Shown here one piece after another: positions 1 through 11,393 of a stretch of 64,000 bases of DNA (the first letter of the stretch is position 1; every line of letters begins with the position of its first letter). This stretch comes from Phaeodactylum tricornutum CCAP 1055/1 (lineage: Eukaryota; Bacillariophyta; Bacillariophyceae; Surirellales; Neidiaceae), in NCBI RefSeq assembly GCF_000150955.2, contig NC_011680.1, positions 66,435 through 130,434 on the forward strand, in the 5' to 3' direction. The notes under the pieces are model-generated. The model saw only the letters and a list, made by a program, of their open reading frames with translations. It searched no databases and was not told the origin of the DNA. Position numbers and translations under genes: made by a program.

Positions 1-557
1 TTTCCTTTGTATACGAGACTCGGATGAAAAAGGTCTTTGTCCAGAACTTTAGAGACTGGGTCGCCGTACTGTGCCCGATCCACCCGAGGAAACGGCATGC
101 GAAAGCTCAACTCTTCCTTGGGTGTTCTTATCACTCTGCCCGCCTGGCCTTTTGAAAAGAAAATAACCGAGCACAAGAAAGCCAACAATGTTAGGGAACC
201 CACAGACAAAAGAAGATAACACATAGGATGCTGACGGCGTAAATTGTTTATCGAGAAGAATCGCAAGCAGGATTTGGGCTCCATCCGTTCACTTCGACTC
301 GAGTCGATGGGCCGTACGCCATTGACATTGGACATGACAATTTGCTGAAAGTCCTGCTTTGCAATTTTTGATCGATCATCGTCTTGCTCATTGTCGGTTG
401 GAAGCAAAGATTCGCCTACCAACGAGTCTTGATCAGTTGGGACGGACACGGCGTTTTCCCGGCGGTTGACTTGCGATTGGTCGTCAATGCTGCCGTAGAA
501 GTAGTGGTATTGAGGCCGTTGGTTTGCAGCGCCGCTTTTAGAGTCCGGTGTCTCCAT
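1..557 (-). CDS. Partial type II membrane protein, N-terminal 185 residues, product unknown
   Basis: An open frame starts at an ATG (complement of 555-557) and runs without a stop off the left edge, so only the N terminus is present. Residues 1-110 are polar and probably cytosolic. One clear membrane segment follows at about residues 112-134, with basic residues just before it (NNLRRQH). That is a signal-anchor arrangement, with the bulk of the protein presumably in the lumen or outside the cell. The start of the luminal part is rich in Pro, Phe and Asp (FRMPFPRVDRAQYGDP). I do not recognise the family. A secreted or Golgi carbohydrate-active enzyme is possible, but no catalytic motif lies in the visible part. 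Small open frames on the other strand here are shadows. Confidence 0.6.
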   Translation of the reverse strand, partial: METPDSKSGAANQRPQYHYFYGSIDDQSQVNRRENAVSVPTDQDSLVGESLLPTDNEQDDDRSKIAKQDFQQIVMSNVNGVRPIDSSRSERMEPKSCLRFFSINNLRRQHPMCYLLLSVGSLTLLAFLCSVIFFSKGQAGRVIRTPKEELSFRMPFPRVDRAQYGDPVSKVLDKDLFHPSLVYKG

Positions 558-2727
558 GATGTTCTAATTCTTACGGGCCTGAAGTGACTTAAAGACAGGT
601 ATATTTCAAGCTCTTTTCTCACTCGGAACTTGTGAAAATCAACTAAGAGAAATATCGGTCTTTTAATTCGAAGGTGCTCTGTCGAACAAAATCTGGGAAA
701 GGGGTACACAAATTGTAACTTGCTTTCACAGTCAATACTCTTGCTGAGGTCTCGGTTTGCCTCGTGGTGTATTGACTCTGATTGCACGACAGCAAGATCG
801 ATGGGAGCGTTTCTTACGTTTGTGCCAAGTTAAGTGGGGAACGCAAAAGCAGCTCTGTTTACTGTTAGTGCGCACATTGACACATATTAATTTATTGAAA
901 CGAGAGGAGACGGTTCTGAAGACTCGAAACTGACAGTGATTTACTCAATTCCACTTAGGAAATCGAATCACAACACCGTTTTACATAAGCTCTCGATTGG
1001 GGAGAGACAATAGCTGGACGTGCGAAATTTACTCGAAGACGTCCATCCTGTGAACAACGTAACTGTGTATCATAACTGTGTTTTTGCTGGATAACTGCAA
1101 GTTGGCGGCTTGATTCTTTGAAACTACTCGAGAGAGGTAGAGACACAATAAGGAGAGACAACGATTCAGCACCAGCAGCAGAGAGTGAACGTGGCAACAT
1201 CTTAGAAAATATAAACGTAACAGCAATCCTTAAAACAAGGACAAGAAAACTTCAGTGCTTCAACAGTAAACACAAGAAGATGGTTACAAAATTTGTTGCT
1301 TTTGCAACTCGTCTCTTGGCAACAAAATCAATCCGGGTGCGTCATGGATGCACACTATCAGGTCGCAAAGAAATACGTTTGGCGCGATTTTTTCCGTGAG
1401 CTTTGCCTCACCCCGTTCTCACTTTTTGCGCGCTGCCAACAGGCTTCTGCTACTCCTTGTTCTTGGGGGACTGTGAGTCTTTTACACCGCTTCTTCGGAT
1501 TACAAGGCGAGGAGACACACGATGACACAGCCAACAATGTTCTTGCTAGAGTGGTCAACAAAACTCCGAAACCAATTTCTCCTGCATATGAATTGCAACT
1601 GCAACAAGCTAGACAAGCGTTTGTACAGGAGCATTATTTAATCATGACGGGTCGAATCCACAGAGCCACTGCAGCACCATCTGCTGGGTCACAAAATTTT
1701 AGATTTTGTTTACGTGAATCCCTACAGGCTTTTCAACACATTCCTGTCCACTCAGATGAGGGCATCAACTATATGACTCTTCCTCAATAGGATGATCTAA
1801 TGTAAAGGATGATGAAACCTTTCTTGTGGTTATGGAGTCCCAATCTCTACAGTTGGAAAATGTTTTGTATTGGCTGAGGCAAAGATGTATCCCAGTATTG
1901 TTGTCTGTGCACAAAGAACTTTTCCACGTTTCGCAATAGCCCGTGCGCTAAATGAAAGCTTATTGCTGAAGTTGTACTACCTTAATTTTAGTGACAGCTT
2001 TTATGCAAGAACATGGCTCATATTAGGGCTGCTAAGGTCTAAACTGTTTCCTGATATTTCAGTATGACAAACATAGAAATGGAAATCTGTTGGTTATTTT
2101 GCCGTAAGATTTTAAAAACAATGCTATGAAACCATACTTGTTTTTTCTACTGTTAGAATGGGCAGAATGAGTTAATCTCACCGTAGTCAATACCATACAT
2201 TGCATGCAGGACGTGATGGTATGTTAAGCAAGCAAGATTAAAATACAGTTGCTGTGACACATTGCCTATGGCACACCACTAGATCCACTGCCACTGCATT
2301 TGTTCAGTCCTCTCACATTATTGTTTGTAGCTCAGAATCTTAAAGTAACCAAACAATCCATCCAGATCTGAAGTCAAGATGAATCCATGATTGACAACCA
2401 AACAGGCGCACTCACAGAGTCTTCTGTGCCGTTGAGAGACCAATGCACCAACAACATGACAGCTCCATCGGTTCCATTGTTGAATGCCGTGACTTGGTAT
2501 GCACAGTACTACTGGCCACTACCAATGTAATCCAGACCAACTGTTCCATTTCCTTGAACAAAGTTGTTGTTAACCAGTGTAGAGCTGACCAACAATAGAG
2601 CTGCCGAGATCTCCGGTTTTCGATCGAAAAACAATAACATAAACATGGTACCAGCTATGTTAGACATCTGAGACTCTCTCAAACACTTTTGTTGTTCAAG
2701 CTTATCTAGACTAGAATCCCATGCTTC
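558..2727. other. Gene-poor stretch, no recognised gene
   Basis: This 2.2-kb stretch contains the upstream region of the left-edge gene and then AT-rich sequence. Several short open frames exist, the longest at 1293-1790 (+, 165 codons). None shows a domain, signal or compositional feature that I can tie to a family. From about 2100 onward the sequence resembles the degraded retroelement material to its right, in A/T-rich tracts and interrupted frames. I see no tRNA, no CRISPR and no obvious tandem repeat. Confidence 0.4.
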
Positions 2728-3270
2728 TTAAGCTGTTAGTTCCACATGAACACAAGTATCAATCTCTGTCAGGGTAGGCAACCGTGCCTGGAACCCTGAC
2801 ATGACTCCTCTGTAATTCCAAAGAATTACGCAATTTTGTCTTACATTAGGAACATAGATAGAGAGAGTTGTTTTGCGGTTGTGACACAAATGTTTAGGCA
2901 CATCATCAACAATCAAACTGTTTGTACATAATTGATTTGGGCACAACGGCAACAGGTCTTGCTAATCTCCCGTCATGTCCTACACTTGAAACACATCCAA
3001 GATAAATATTATACCGGTGACTGGGTTGTTGAATGCAGTACTTGGTTTATACTTATCCCAATACGGTATAACCATGCATTTCTGCCTGGTTGTACTGTTT
3101 ATGTGGAAAACCCTCCCCGTAATACATGTATCCGCATGAGGGGCAAGATCCATGCAACCTTTGAATCTTGAACTTGTTGATCCTGCAACTATGCAACTAA
3201 TTCCACGGTTTTCATTGGCTTGAATCCATTGCTTGTTTGACTTCAGTCCAGCAATTGATAGCTTCATTTA
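2728..3270 (-). pseudogene. Fossil copia-like pol piece (protease and following spacer)
   Basis: On the minus strand the conceptual peptide carries a protease-like stretch, LAPHADTCITGRVFHINSTT, resembling the D-S/T-G-A-D-T-C aspartic protease signature of diatom copia elements. A downstream stretch ending in FQARLPTLTEID looks like the pre-integrase spacer of the same family. It is broken in several places and has no terminal repeats nearby. It belongs to a copia lineage other than the two intact-looking elements to the right and runs on the opposite strand. The gag-like relic at 24309-24860, also on the minus strand, may be the other part of the same old element, split by the young insertion. 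That link is inference. Confidence 0.45.
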
Positions 3271-3405
3271 ATATCAAACAAGGATGACTGACAACATCTT
3301 GTTGACCCCAATGAGTCAATTGCGTGTTTTGTCTTCAAAACCAACCCTCTGTTTCATTATCTTGTTTGAGAGACCAAACTGATAACCTGCATCGGTTGCC
3401 TCATC

Positions 3406-3648
3406 TGTTACGTAGTACAACCAATGTATGTACAAGAGACAGGAATAACGCAATATCAACAATACCTGGTAAAGCAAGTGGGCGTTATTATGAATGACCT
3501 GCAATACACCTAAGCGGACTTAGGGACTGTAAAACTCAGCTTGCTTATGACGCTCCCCACAGGCTAGATAGCGAGTACAAGGACCTATGCTAATGCAATA
3601 TTTGGATCAATGAATTTCTAAAACAATGAGAGGAAGATTATTCTACTA
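3406..3648 (-). repeat. Dispersed ~245-bp repeat, copy A (inverted relative to B-D)
   Basis: Read on the minus strand, this segment runs from a block like AATCTTCCTCTCATTGTTTT to a block like TGGTTGTACTACGTAACA. It matches three copies at 24915-25163, 25164-25412 and 25474-25698, with shared internal blocks such as GAGTTTTACAGTCCCTA. It lies 5' of the copia insertion while the other copies lie 3' of it in opposite orientation. I see no coding potential and no clear terminal inverted repeats. It could be a non-autonomous element or an old solo terminal repeat. Confidence 0.75.
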
Positions 3649-3859
3649 CTAGTCCATGAGAATTGGTCTGTCCATACAAATGAAAGACCTCTTACCTTGT
3701 GCCAGATAATCTTACTCCCACATAGAGTTATATCTTTCCTAGGTACAAATCCCACACAGAACCACTTGATGAGTAACCAATCCTGCTTGTCATTCTCCTT
3801 GTAGTTTGTGGGACTGTGTCCTATTCTTCATCCTTGAGTTCAACTCCCGTGGCTTCCAA

Positions 3860-4654
3860 TGATAAAGTATAGCCACGCAATACTGCAATTTGCCACTAAG
3901 GTGAGCAATTGTCATAGCTATTGTTGTTGGAACATTCAACTAGCATAGTGCCTAGCTCTGAATATTGGCCATGTTTGCCAGCCTTATCACTGTCCCAGTC
4001 GTCGTCTGTACGACGCTGCGGATAGAGGCAATGTTTTTCGGGTCATTACCGAAATGTCATTTGCGAAGGCAGTGCGAAGTGACACGTGTGTGCATCTAAG
4101 GATGAAGCAGTTGTGACACGCAAGACGACATGTCTTGCCGACCAAGAAATCATCTTTACATAAGCGATTTTCTCTATTATGGTCGTCCCTTGAGAGATAA
4201 AGAAAATACCTTCTTCACGTCTACAAACTGGGATTGAATCGAAGCAGATAAGTCTGCACACGATCAAAGGGTCTCATGTTCATCTGCATTCATCTGCATT
4301 CATTTGCATTCATATGCATTCATTTGCAGTCATCTGGATTCTGCGGGATCAACGCATAGAAGACAGTACAGAGGCTACGGTCTCCTTGAATACAATTGAC
4401 CAGAACATTACTATCCCAGTGATGTGACTATCCGTGGAGAGTAGTACTGATTCTACTGAGACTCCTAAGGGAGCTCCAAGGGATTTGTTTGCACTCGAAA
4501 AGATTACATCCATATTTGTCTCTACACACAATTCTAAATTCAGTCTTTTCGAGTAATTACAATACAATCGGGGCCTTACAAGGCTTTCCCCTTTATTCAT
4601 CTTACTCTCTCATTGTATCAACAATACATTGCGTGAGTATAGAAGAATCCGTTA
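3860..4654 (+). repeat. 5' LTR of outer copia element (795 bp)
   Basis: Starts TGATAAAGTATAGCC and ends GAATCCGTTA. Nearly identical to 23427-24211. It contains a run of a degenerate 10-bp unit (TCATCTGCAT and variants) around 4281-4330, with one unit more than the 3' LTR. The end is set by the flanking TCCAA target duplication. The LTR does not end in the usual CA. The sequence following it at 4655 (GTTTATCAGACCC) is where the primer-binding site should be, but I cannot assign it to a tRNA. Confidence 0.93.
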
Positions 4655-4739
4655 GTTTATCAGACCCAGCAATCATCGCTGGCGTTGCTCTCGCCAACGT
4701 TCTTACTTTACATGATTGTCTCTCTTTTTGAACTGAGCC

Positions 4740-7700
4740 ATGGCCCGAGTTCGCAAGGCAACCGGTCCTACCCGGAAGGGAGCGACCGAAACGGTGCCGG
4801 AGGAGCGAGTGGAAGAAGAAACGCCCTTTGAGGCCGTTGAGTCGCCGTCCAAGGACAGTGACAATGAGACGCAACCATCGTCCATGGGCGATGATGATGA
4901 CTCACAGTCTGAGATCGAGTCGTACAAGATTGATACCGACATTGATTTCAAGTACAACCCAAACTTTTTTGAGGACAAGAAAGCCCTTGAAAGTGTTCTA
5001 AGGAATACTATGGGATTTGGAGATATCCATGTGAAGTCACTCCAAAACGAAGGTTTGAAGACCGCAAATGATTTCTTGCTTATTTCTATGAGTGACATCA
5101 ATGATCTTTGCGACAAGCTTTTGTTTGCAACAGTTTACAGGGCTCGCCTACGGGCATTTGCTACATGGTTACGTAGTCAACCTGACAACGTAAATATTAC
5201 CCAAGAATGGACAATTCCAGTTATGCAATTGGAAATGCAGATGAAGGCGCAAGCGTCTCCATTTGGAACCTCCGAGACCAACAAAACAGACAAGTCAGTC
5301 TCCAGTCTGGTGCCTGATCCCTTTGATGGTACACAGAAGAAGTGGCTCGCCTTTCGATACATTTTTGAGGCATGGGCCGGAGCAAGTGGGCAATCTTTTG
5401 ATGCCTGCATCTCACATGACTCGGAGCGATATTCCCGTTCAGAACCAACAGCGACCTCTAATGACATCAATGACGAACCTGATTCATTTAAATATGACTG
5501 GAACGTTAAGTCAGTTCGCAATTCAAACATCTTTTTTATGCTCAAGTCGCTCACAAGCGGCGGAGATGCATGGGGCCTTATCGAACCTTACGAGGTTTCA
5601 AAAAATGGCCGTCATGCCTGGATTGCCTTGTGTGCGTTCTATGAAGGGGCCAGTCAGGTGGGCTTAACCACAGAAGAAGCTCGCACTACAATTCTGACAT
5701 CGAAGTATACCGGACAATCCCGGAACTTCACTTTTACCAAGTATGTTCAAAAGCATCTTACTGGTAACAACATATTGGCTCGCAACAAAGAGGCCTACAC
5801 GGACGCACAGAAAACAAACTTTTTCCTACGGGGAATTGTTGATCCTGAACTTATGGCATTCAAGGCAGCTGCTGAAGCTAACCTAAATGAATGGAAGTTC
5901 GAACGCGTAGTCACGTACATGCGTACTCAAGCCGCCAAGCTCACGAGCAAGGACGGTAAGGATTCCCGAAACATTCGTCAGGCTACGGGCTTGTCGAAAA
6001 ACAGGAACAACAAAAACAACCGGCGCAAGCGCTCGGAATACCAAAGCCAAGGCAAAGGTAATAAAGAGTCGGGCAAAGGAAACAATGCTCCTAGTACTCA
6101 ACTCCGCAAGGACATCTGGGATGAATTGTCTCCCGAGATAAAGGATGCCATCAAAGCGGCAAAGCGTAGAGCGTCTACGGACCCGCGCACGGCTAAAAGA
6201 GCCAAGACTAGTAGTACGGATAACTCTAACGCAAGCGTTGAGTCCTACTTGCCTGATTTAAGGTCAATGTCTACTGAAATATTTAAAGCAGATGATGACA
6301 AGGACTTGGCTTCAGGCCAGCCTGAGGCGAAAGATACACCACTTCATTTGGAACTTGAAGATACGCTTAAGAAACCTACATATGGAGCAGGTACCCTATT
6401 TGGGCGATCTGCTGACAGGGTCTCCTTTAATCGTATGGTATGCAGTTCAGAAGAAAACAAAGTCACTCCTTGGCGCATGTCAGAACTACGGCTTGCGGAT
6501 GCAACAATAAGACGCATTTGTAAGAATCGCACACGAAATCCTACCGGCCGTTCAACATGGGGCGAAGCTGCCATTGATACTGGTGCCGACACAATTTGCA
6601 TTGGTTCAGGCTATACTGTACTTGCCCATACAGGTCGATATGTGAGTCTGCGAGGTTTTCATGACAGTGGTGATACTCTTGATCGAATTCCAGTTGTGAC
6701 GGCTGCTACAGCATATGACTACGATGACGGAACCACCATTATTCTGGTTTTCCATGAAGCTTTGAATCTTGGGCCTACACAGTCCACATCTCTCATCAAC
6801 TTGAATCAGATTCGGCACGCCGGACATCAGACTGATGACATTCCGAAGTTTTTATCCCAAGGGAAATCTTTTCACGGAATTGAAACAATTGATGGCGACT
6901 ACATTCTTTTTGAATTGAAGGGACGCACATCATTGTTGTACTCACGAGTACCTACTCGCCATGAGCTTGAGAACTGCCTGCACATTGATCTTACATCTGA
7001 TCAACCCTGGGATCCAAACAGCAAAGACTGGGAGGATAATGAGCAGCGCTACACGCGTCATGACCGACAACGGAATGCACGCTATACCGCAACTGATAAT
7101 GCGGATGAGGAGAACTTTTACCATGGGTATTTCTCTCTCCCTGACTCTAAGGAGTTCCCGGTTCTACCGGCAAACAATAATGTTATGAACCCACATGATG
7201 TCGTACGCGAGATCAAATATGCTACTGCACGGGTTTCAAAATCTAGCCCACGGGATCTAGATGTCGATCGAGACAAACTTCGCCGCATCCTGGGTCATGT
7301 TCCTATGGAAGTAGTTGACCGAACACTGGAAGCTACAACACAACTTGCGGAACGCTCTGGCAAAATGCTACTGCATCGACGTAGTTTGAACAATTGCGAT
7401 ACCGCCGGTTGAAATGTACGTTATATAGCGACACTTTCAAATCTACTGTTAAATCCTCCCGAGGACACACGCATACCCAAGGGTTTGTATGTGGTGATTC
7501 TTACTTTGTATACCACTTTCTTATGAAAGCGGAATCCGAAGCAGACCAAGGTCTTGCGTCAATTATACAAGATATAGGAATTCCGGCACAAATTCACACC
7601 GACAACGCAAAAGTGGAAACCTTAAGCAAATGGAAGAAAGTCACTTCCGGTCACTGGATAAAAGTCACAGTCACGGAACCATACTCACCGTGACAAAACC

Positions 7701-8687
7701 GTTGCGAACACGAATTCGGTGCGGTTCGGATCCAGACACGACTTGTTATGGAAACGACACAATGTCCAGAACAGCTTTGGGACTACGCCATTACCTATGT
7801 GGTAATTGTGCGTAATAATACCGCTCGCAAAGCCTTAAATTGGCAAACGCCCTTAACGGTCATGACAGGTGACACGAGCGATATTTCAGAATTGTTGGAT
7901 TTCGAGTTCTACGAACCGGTACAATATTTTGACAATCCTGAAATTAAATTTCCACAAGCTAAGGCTAAAGTTGGTTGGTGGCTTGGTATTGCAACAAATG
8001 TTGGACAAGCTATGTGCTACTATGTCCTAACAGACAAAGGAACCGTGATAACGCGTTCCACAGTCACACCACTTCACAAAGTTGATTCGACTGCTTTGCA
8101 AACCTCTCTTACAGCTTTTGATGCTATGATAAGGGAGATTTATCAGCCTACTGATTTTGCTCACAGCACTAAAAAGCAAGCTGCCTCGTTACGACGAGAT
8201 GAAGCAATGAAGGTTGCCAGAAAAACTGGTGAACCTGAAGATCCAGGAGTCCGTAATAGACATGTTCTGTATGACTTAAATGAGGGAGCCGACCATGACC
8301 AAGTGGAACCAGGACTATCAGTTGATGATTACTACGGTAACGACGACGAAAAAGAGTCTGGTTCGTCGGATCTCCTTGTCGGCAGCGAAGTACTCCTTAC
8401 TAAGGGAGGTATACAACATCTAGGCAAAGTCACCAAGTGTGATAAAAATGGCCAGCCCAAGGGCTCAAACGAAACAACCAATTATGTTGTTGAGTTCAAT
8501 GATGGTACTGAAGAGATTCATGGATACAATGCTCTGCTTGACGCTGTGTATAAGCAAGTCGATGATGATGGTAATGAATGGTATACTTTTGAAGATATTG
8601 TTGACCATCAAAGGCGCCCACGTGGCGGCCGAGGACGAACGAAAGGTTGGTTCCTCCGTGTTAAATGGGCCAATGGTGAATACACCT
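4740..8687 (+). pseudogene. Outer copia element: gag, protease and integrase part of its coding region
   Basis: A long frame from the ATG at 4740 encodes a charged gag-like N-terminal region. A Lys/Asn/Arg-rich basic stretch follows (about residues 415-445), then an aspartic protease motif AAIDTGADTIC near residue 615. Integrase-like sequence follows (HTDNAK around one catalytic Asp, and a C-terminal region that in this family follows the core). The region stops at 8687 where the inner element begins. The protein is only distantly like the inner element's, so the two belong to different copia lineages. This region is broken and is treated here as a fossil. No zinc knuckle is evident in its gag. 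Confidence 0.8.
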
Positions 8688-8966
8688 TGTCAGGGAACCA
8701 CCTTCCAATGGTTAAGTTCCACAGCCAATCTCTCCTTGCAGTCATTGACCCTAAGTGATGACTGGAATTCCTCAAAGTAGCTTAATCAACTAACCTTATA
8801 ATTTTAGGATCTACACAAACCAAAAGGTCTGTTTCTCTAGGATAGTTGGTCCCGATAAAATCTATCGCTTGACACGACCAACTCACTCCCTTGAGGAGTT
8901 CTTCCCCTCCCTTAACGCAAGGCTCCGCCTAAGTCTTTTACGGCAGGCGCGGACGCTTTCGCGACA
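8688..8966 (+). repeat. 5' LTR of inner copia element (279 bp)
   Basis: Begins TGTCAGGGAACC and ends GCTTTCGCGACA. It matches 16471-16749 except for one base that I could see. A third copy (21193-21471) exists because of the tandem duplication. The preceding CACCT is the target duplication. Confidence 0.95.
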
Positions 8967-8983
8967 AGTTATGAGCCCAACAC
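8967..8983 (+). other. Primer-binding site complementary to initiator tRNA-Met anticodon arm
   Basis: Directly after the 5' LTR lies AGTTATGAGCCCAACAC. Its complement reads GTGTTGGGCTCATAACT, which contains the anticodon loop of initiator tRNA-Met (CTCATAA, anticodon CAT) and the 5' strand of the anticodon stem. This matches the half-tRNA priming known for Drosophila copia and yeast Ty5, rather than priming from the 3' CCA end of the tRNA. The complementarity is seen; the priming mode is inferred. Confidence 0.75.
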
Positions 8984-9812
8984 GTCTCCACTGTTTCACT
9001 TATACATCATTCCAATACGAATAGTCATTTAGCTACAAGTGACTTCAGTTGAAGACTTTTCTAATACTGCCCTGTTCTTATACAAGATCCCCAAAGATCT
9101 TTACACACCAGTAAAATCACCTTCACAAAACTCTCTCGTTTCCCCTCTCGAAACGACCTTGCCTTCCAACACCGCTTTTACCGCCTTCACCGCCTTAACG
9201 CCTTCGTCAAGTCACCTCAAACGCCTCACCGTTTTCATCTCCTTTACCCTACACTTGACACCACACATCAAGTCTTCGAGTAAAGTAACCGTTGCCTTCT
9301 TTCCGCACCGATTCCTTTTGAAACGCCGCATTTGACTCACTGATTCCGATCGCTATCGCAACCACAACTATCAACCGCAACTATCGTCGCAAACCTCTGT
9401 CAACAAGCAATCAGTTTACACTTTTCTCAAGCAACAACCACATCAAATACACCCACAAACTCATCTATTTGTCTGTTCAACTCACATAGACAAATCTCTG
9501 TTTTGGTCCAAATTTGATAAACTTCATCCATCGAAAACGTAATCCCGACAACTGCTCTGCTCCAACGACAACTCAAGTGCAACAAATACACTAAAGAAGC
9601 TCACACACAACACTCCTTCAGTAATTTGCCAACAAGCTCTCTTGAAACTCTCTCTCTAATCGCCTCGAAATTCACCAAAACACCGATTGTTAAACTCAGC
9701 AGTCAATCAAGTTTGCCAACAAATACCTGATACACAAGGGTATCCTTTCACTTCGACTCTCAATAAGCACCACTTTCAAGTGTAAATTGACATCACGCAA
9801 ACAAGTTCCATC

Positions 9813-11393
9813 ATGTCGGACTTTATCGCTCCCGATAACTTTCCTCCCGACTACCCTATTTTGGATACTACCAACCCCACTGCAACCATTGCAGCCATTC
9901 CAGACCCACCTGATAACGTGAATATCAGCTTGGATATTCCAGACTCGTTGAAAAACCTTCTTTCGAACGTGTCAAATCCTGAGGCCGCCTTTACTGGAGC
10001 TTACTATACGCGGTACACCCATGAGTTTCGTGTCTCTCTCACTTCCTCTGATTACTATACCTACCAAACCCAGGCATTCAAGGGAGTCCTCAAGGAGTTC
10101 AAGTTTGACTCCGACAACCCCATGGATACACTCACTAAAGCAAAGTCTAACATGGAAGAAGCTGCCTTTGCCATTACCGCAAAAGGGATCATCAATCGAA
10201 AGAATAAACTTGAAACCTTTCTTACCGAATTTGGACTCAGAGCCCCTTTTGACACAATCTACACCCAGTGGAAGTCAACCTCCCAGGGACTTATTCCTGT
10301 GTTCTCTTCCCATAAGAATCTCTTTCAAGATTTCCATTCCATTGTGCTCTCTGATGTAGTGAATACCGTTGACTTCATGCAACGTTACACCAATATTGCT
10401 CATCCCACCCTTGGAAAAATCAACGAGGAACATTCTCGCGACTACTCAATGTCTGGCACGGCAATTTATAATTCCTGTGATCTCTCGTTACAGTCCTGGT
10501 TGGACACTCAAATTGGCATTAGCACCGACACTACCCTGAAACGTCATGGCAGCTCCGGTCCAGTTCGATTCTATCTCATTTGGTCGCGATATGCCAATGT
10601 TGATGGGGCCGTTGCCACATCAATCCAAGCCGCTCTCACCAAGTTACGTGTTCGCGACTTACCTGGAGAAAATGTTTCCCTCTATTTTGACACGGTCACC
10701 ATCATTGAGGAATATCTCAGATCAATGGGACGTACAATTCCAGATTTTGTATCCCATGTTATTGACATTCTTGTCGATGTTTCCGTTGACGATTACTCCC
10801 TGTTCATAAAGACCCAACAGTTTGTTCGCAATCCCTCTCTTCACAATATGCATTCACTTCGCCAATTGGCCTGCGATCAATACCAGCTTCTTTTGAACTC
10901 TGGCAAGTGGCATCCAACTGCAAAGACAGGCGCGGCCTTCCATGCTGCCCACCACATGTCTACCCATGCACCGGATACCACTCCAAGTGCTCTCGTGAAT
11001 TCTGGTTCTGGTACTCCCAAACCACGTCTTTCTCGAGAAGAGTGGGAAAAGACCATTGACCGTTCCCCTCCACCCGCCGGATCATCAGATTGTCGCAAGT
11101 CCACAAAGGGTGACTTTAACGAATATTGGTGTGCCACCTGTAATTGGTGGGGCAACCACCCTACCAACAAGCGCCACCATCCCACCGCTCCTATTGACCA
11201 CGCCGGTTTTCTCGAGAAACGGAAGAAACGCTTTGCTAAACGTGACCCCTCGGACTCCACTCCCTCTGTGACCGTCAATAACAATTCAACCACACCACCA
11301 TCAGGAGTGAACTCTTCTGGCGCCCTTCAGCTCTTATGTTCCTCCGCCTTGACCCAGTTTCACTCTTTTGGTGCACCCCCTTCAAATTTTTAG
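9813..11393 (+). CDS. Inner copia element gag-like protein (526 aa)
   Basis: The frame starts at an ATG after the 846-bp leader. The N-terminal half is Pro/Asp rich, and the middle is alpha-helical and gag-like. Near residues 430-450 a Cys/His cluster (CATCNWWGNHPTNKRHH) looks like a divergent zinc knuckle for RNA binding. A basic stretch follows (EKRKKRFAKR). Family knowledge: copia gag forms the virus-like particle shell. The frame overlaps the pol frame by 58 nt. It is uninterrupted. Confidence 0.8.
   Translation: MSDFIAPDNFPPDYPILDTTNPTATIAAIPDPPDNVNISLDIPDSLKNLLSNVSNPEAAFTGAYYTRYTHEFRVSLTSSDYYTYQTQAFKGVLKEFKFDSDNPMDTLTKAKSNMEEAAFAITAKGIINRKNKLETFLTEFGLRAPFDTIYTQWKSTSQGLIPVFSSHKNLFQDFHSIVLSDVVNTVDFMQRYTNIAHPTLGKINEEHSRDYSMSGTAIYNSCDLSLQSWLDTQIGISTDTTLKRHGSSGPVRFYLIWSRYANVDGAVATSIQAALTKLRVRDLPGENVSLYFDTVTIIEEYLRSMGRTIPDFVSHVIDILVDVSVDDYSLFIKTQQFVRNPSLHNMHSLRQLACDQYQLLLNSGKWHPTAKTGAAFHAAHHMSTHAPDTTPSALVNSGSGTPKPRLSREEWEKTIDRSPPPAGSSDCRKSTKGDFNEYWCATCNWWGNHPTNKRHHPTAPIDHAGFLEKRKKRFAKRDPSDSTPSVTVNNNSTTPPSGVNSSGALQLLCSSALTQFHSFGAPPSNF

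Noticed and set aside
416-787. Minus-strand frame of 123 codons near the left end
   Set aside because: It overlaps the true minus-strand gene (start at 557) in another frame; the latter has a membrane anchor and stays open to the edge.
4655-4675. Primer-binding site of the outer element as a match to initiator tRNA-Met
   Set aside because: GTTTATCAGACCC resembles neither the CCA end nor the anticodon arm of initiator tRNA-Met closely enough; left unassigned.
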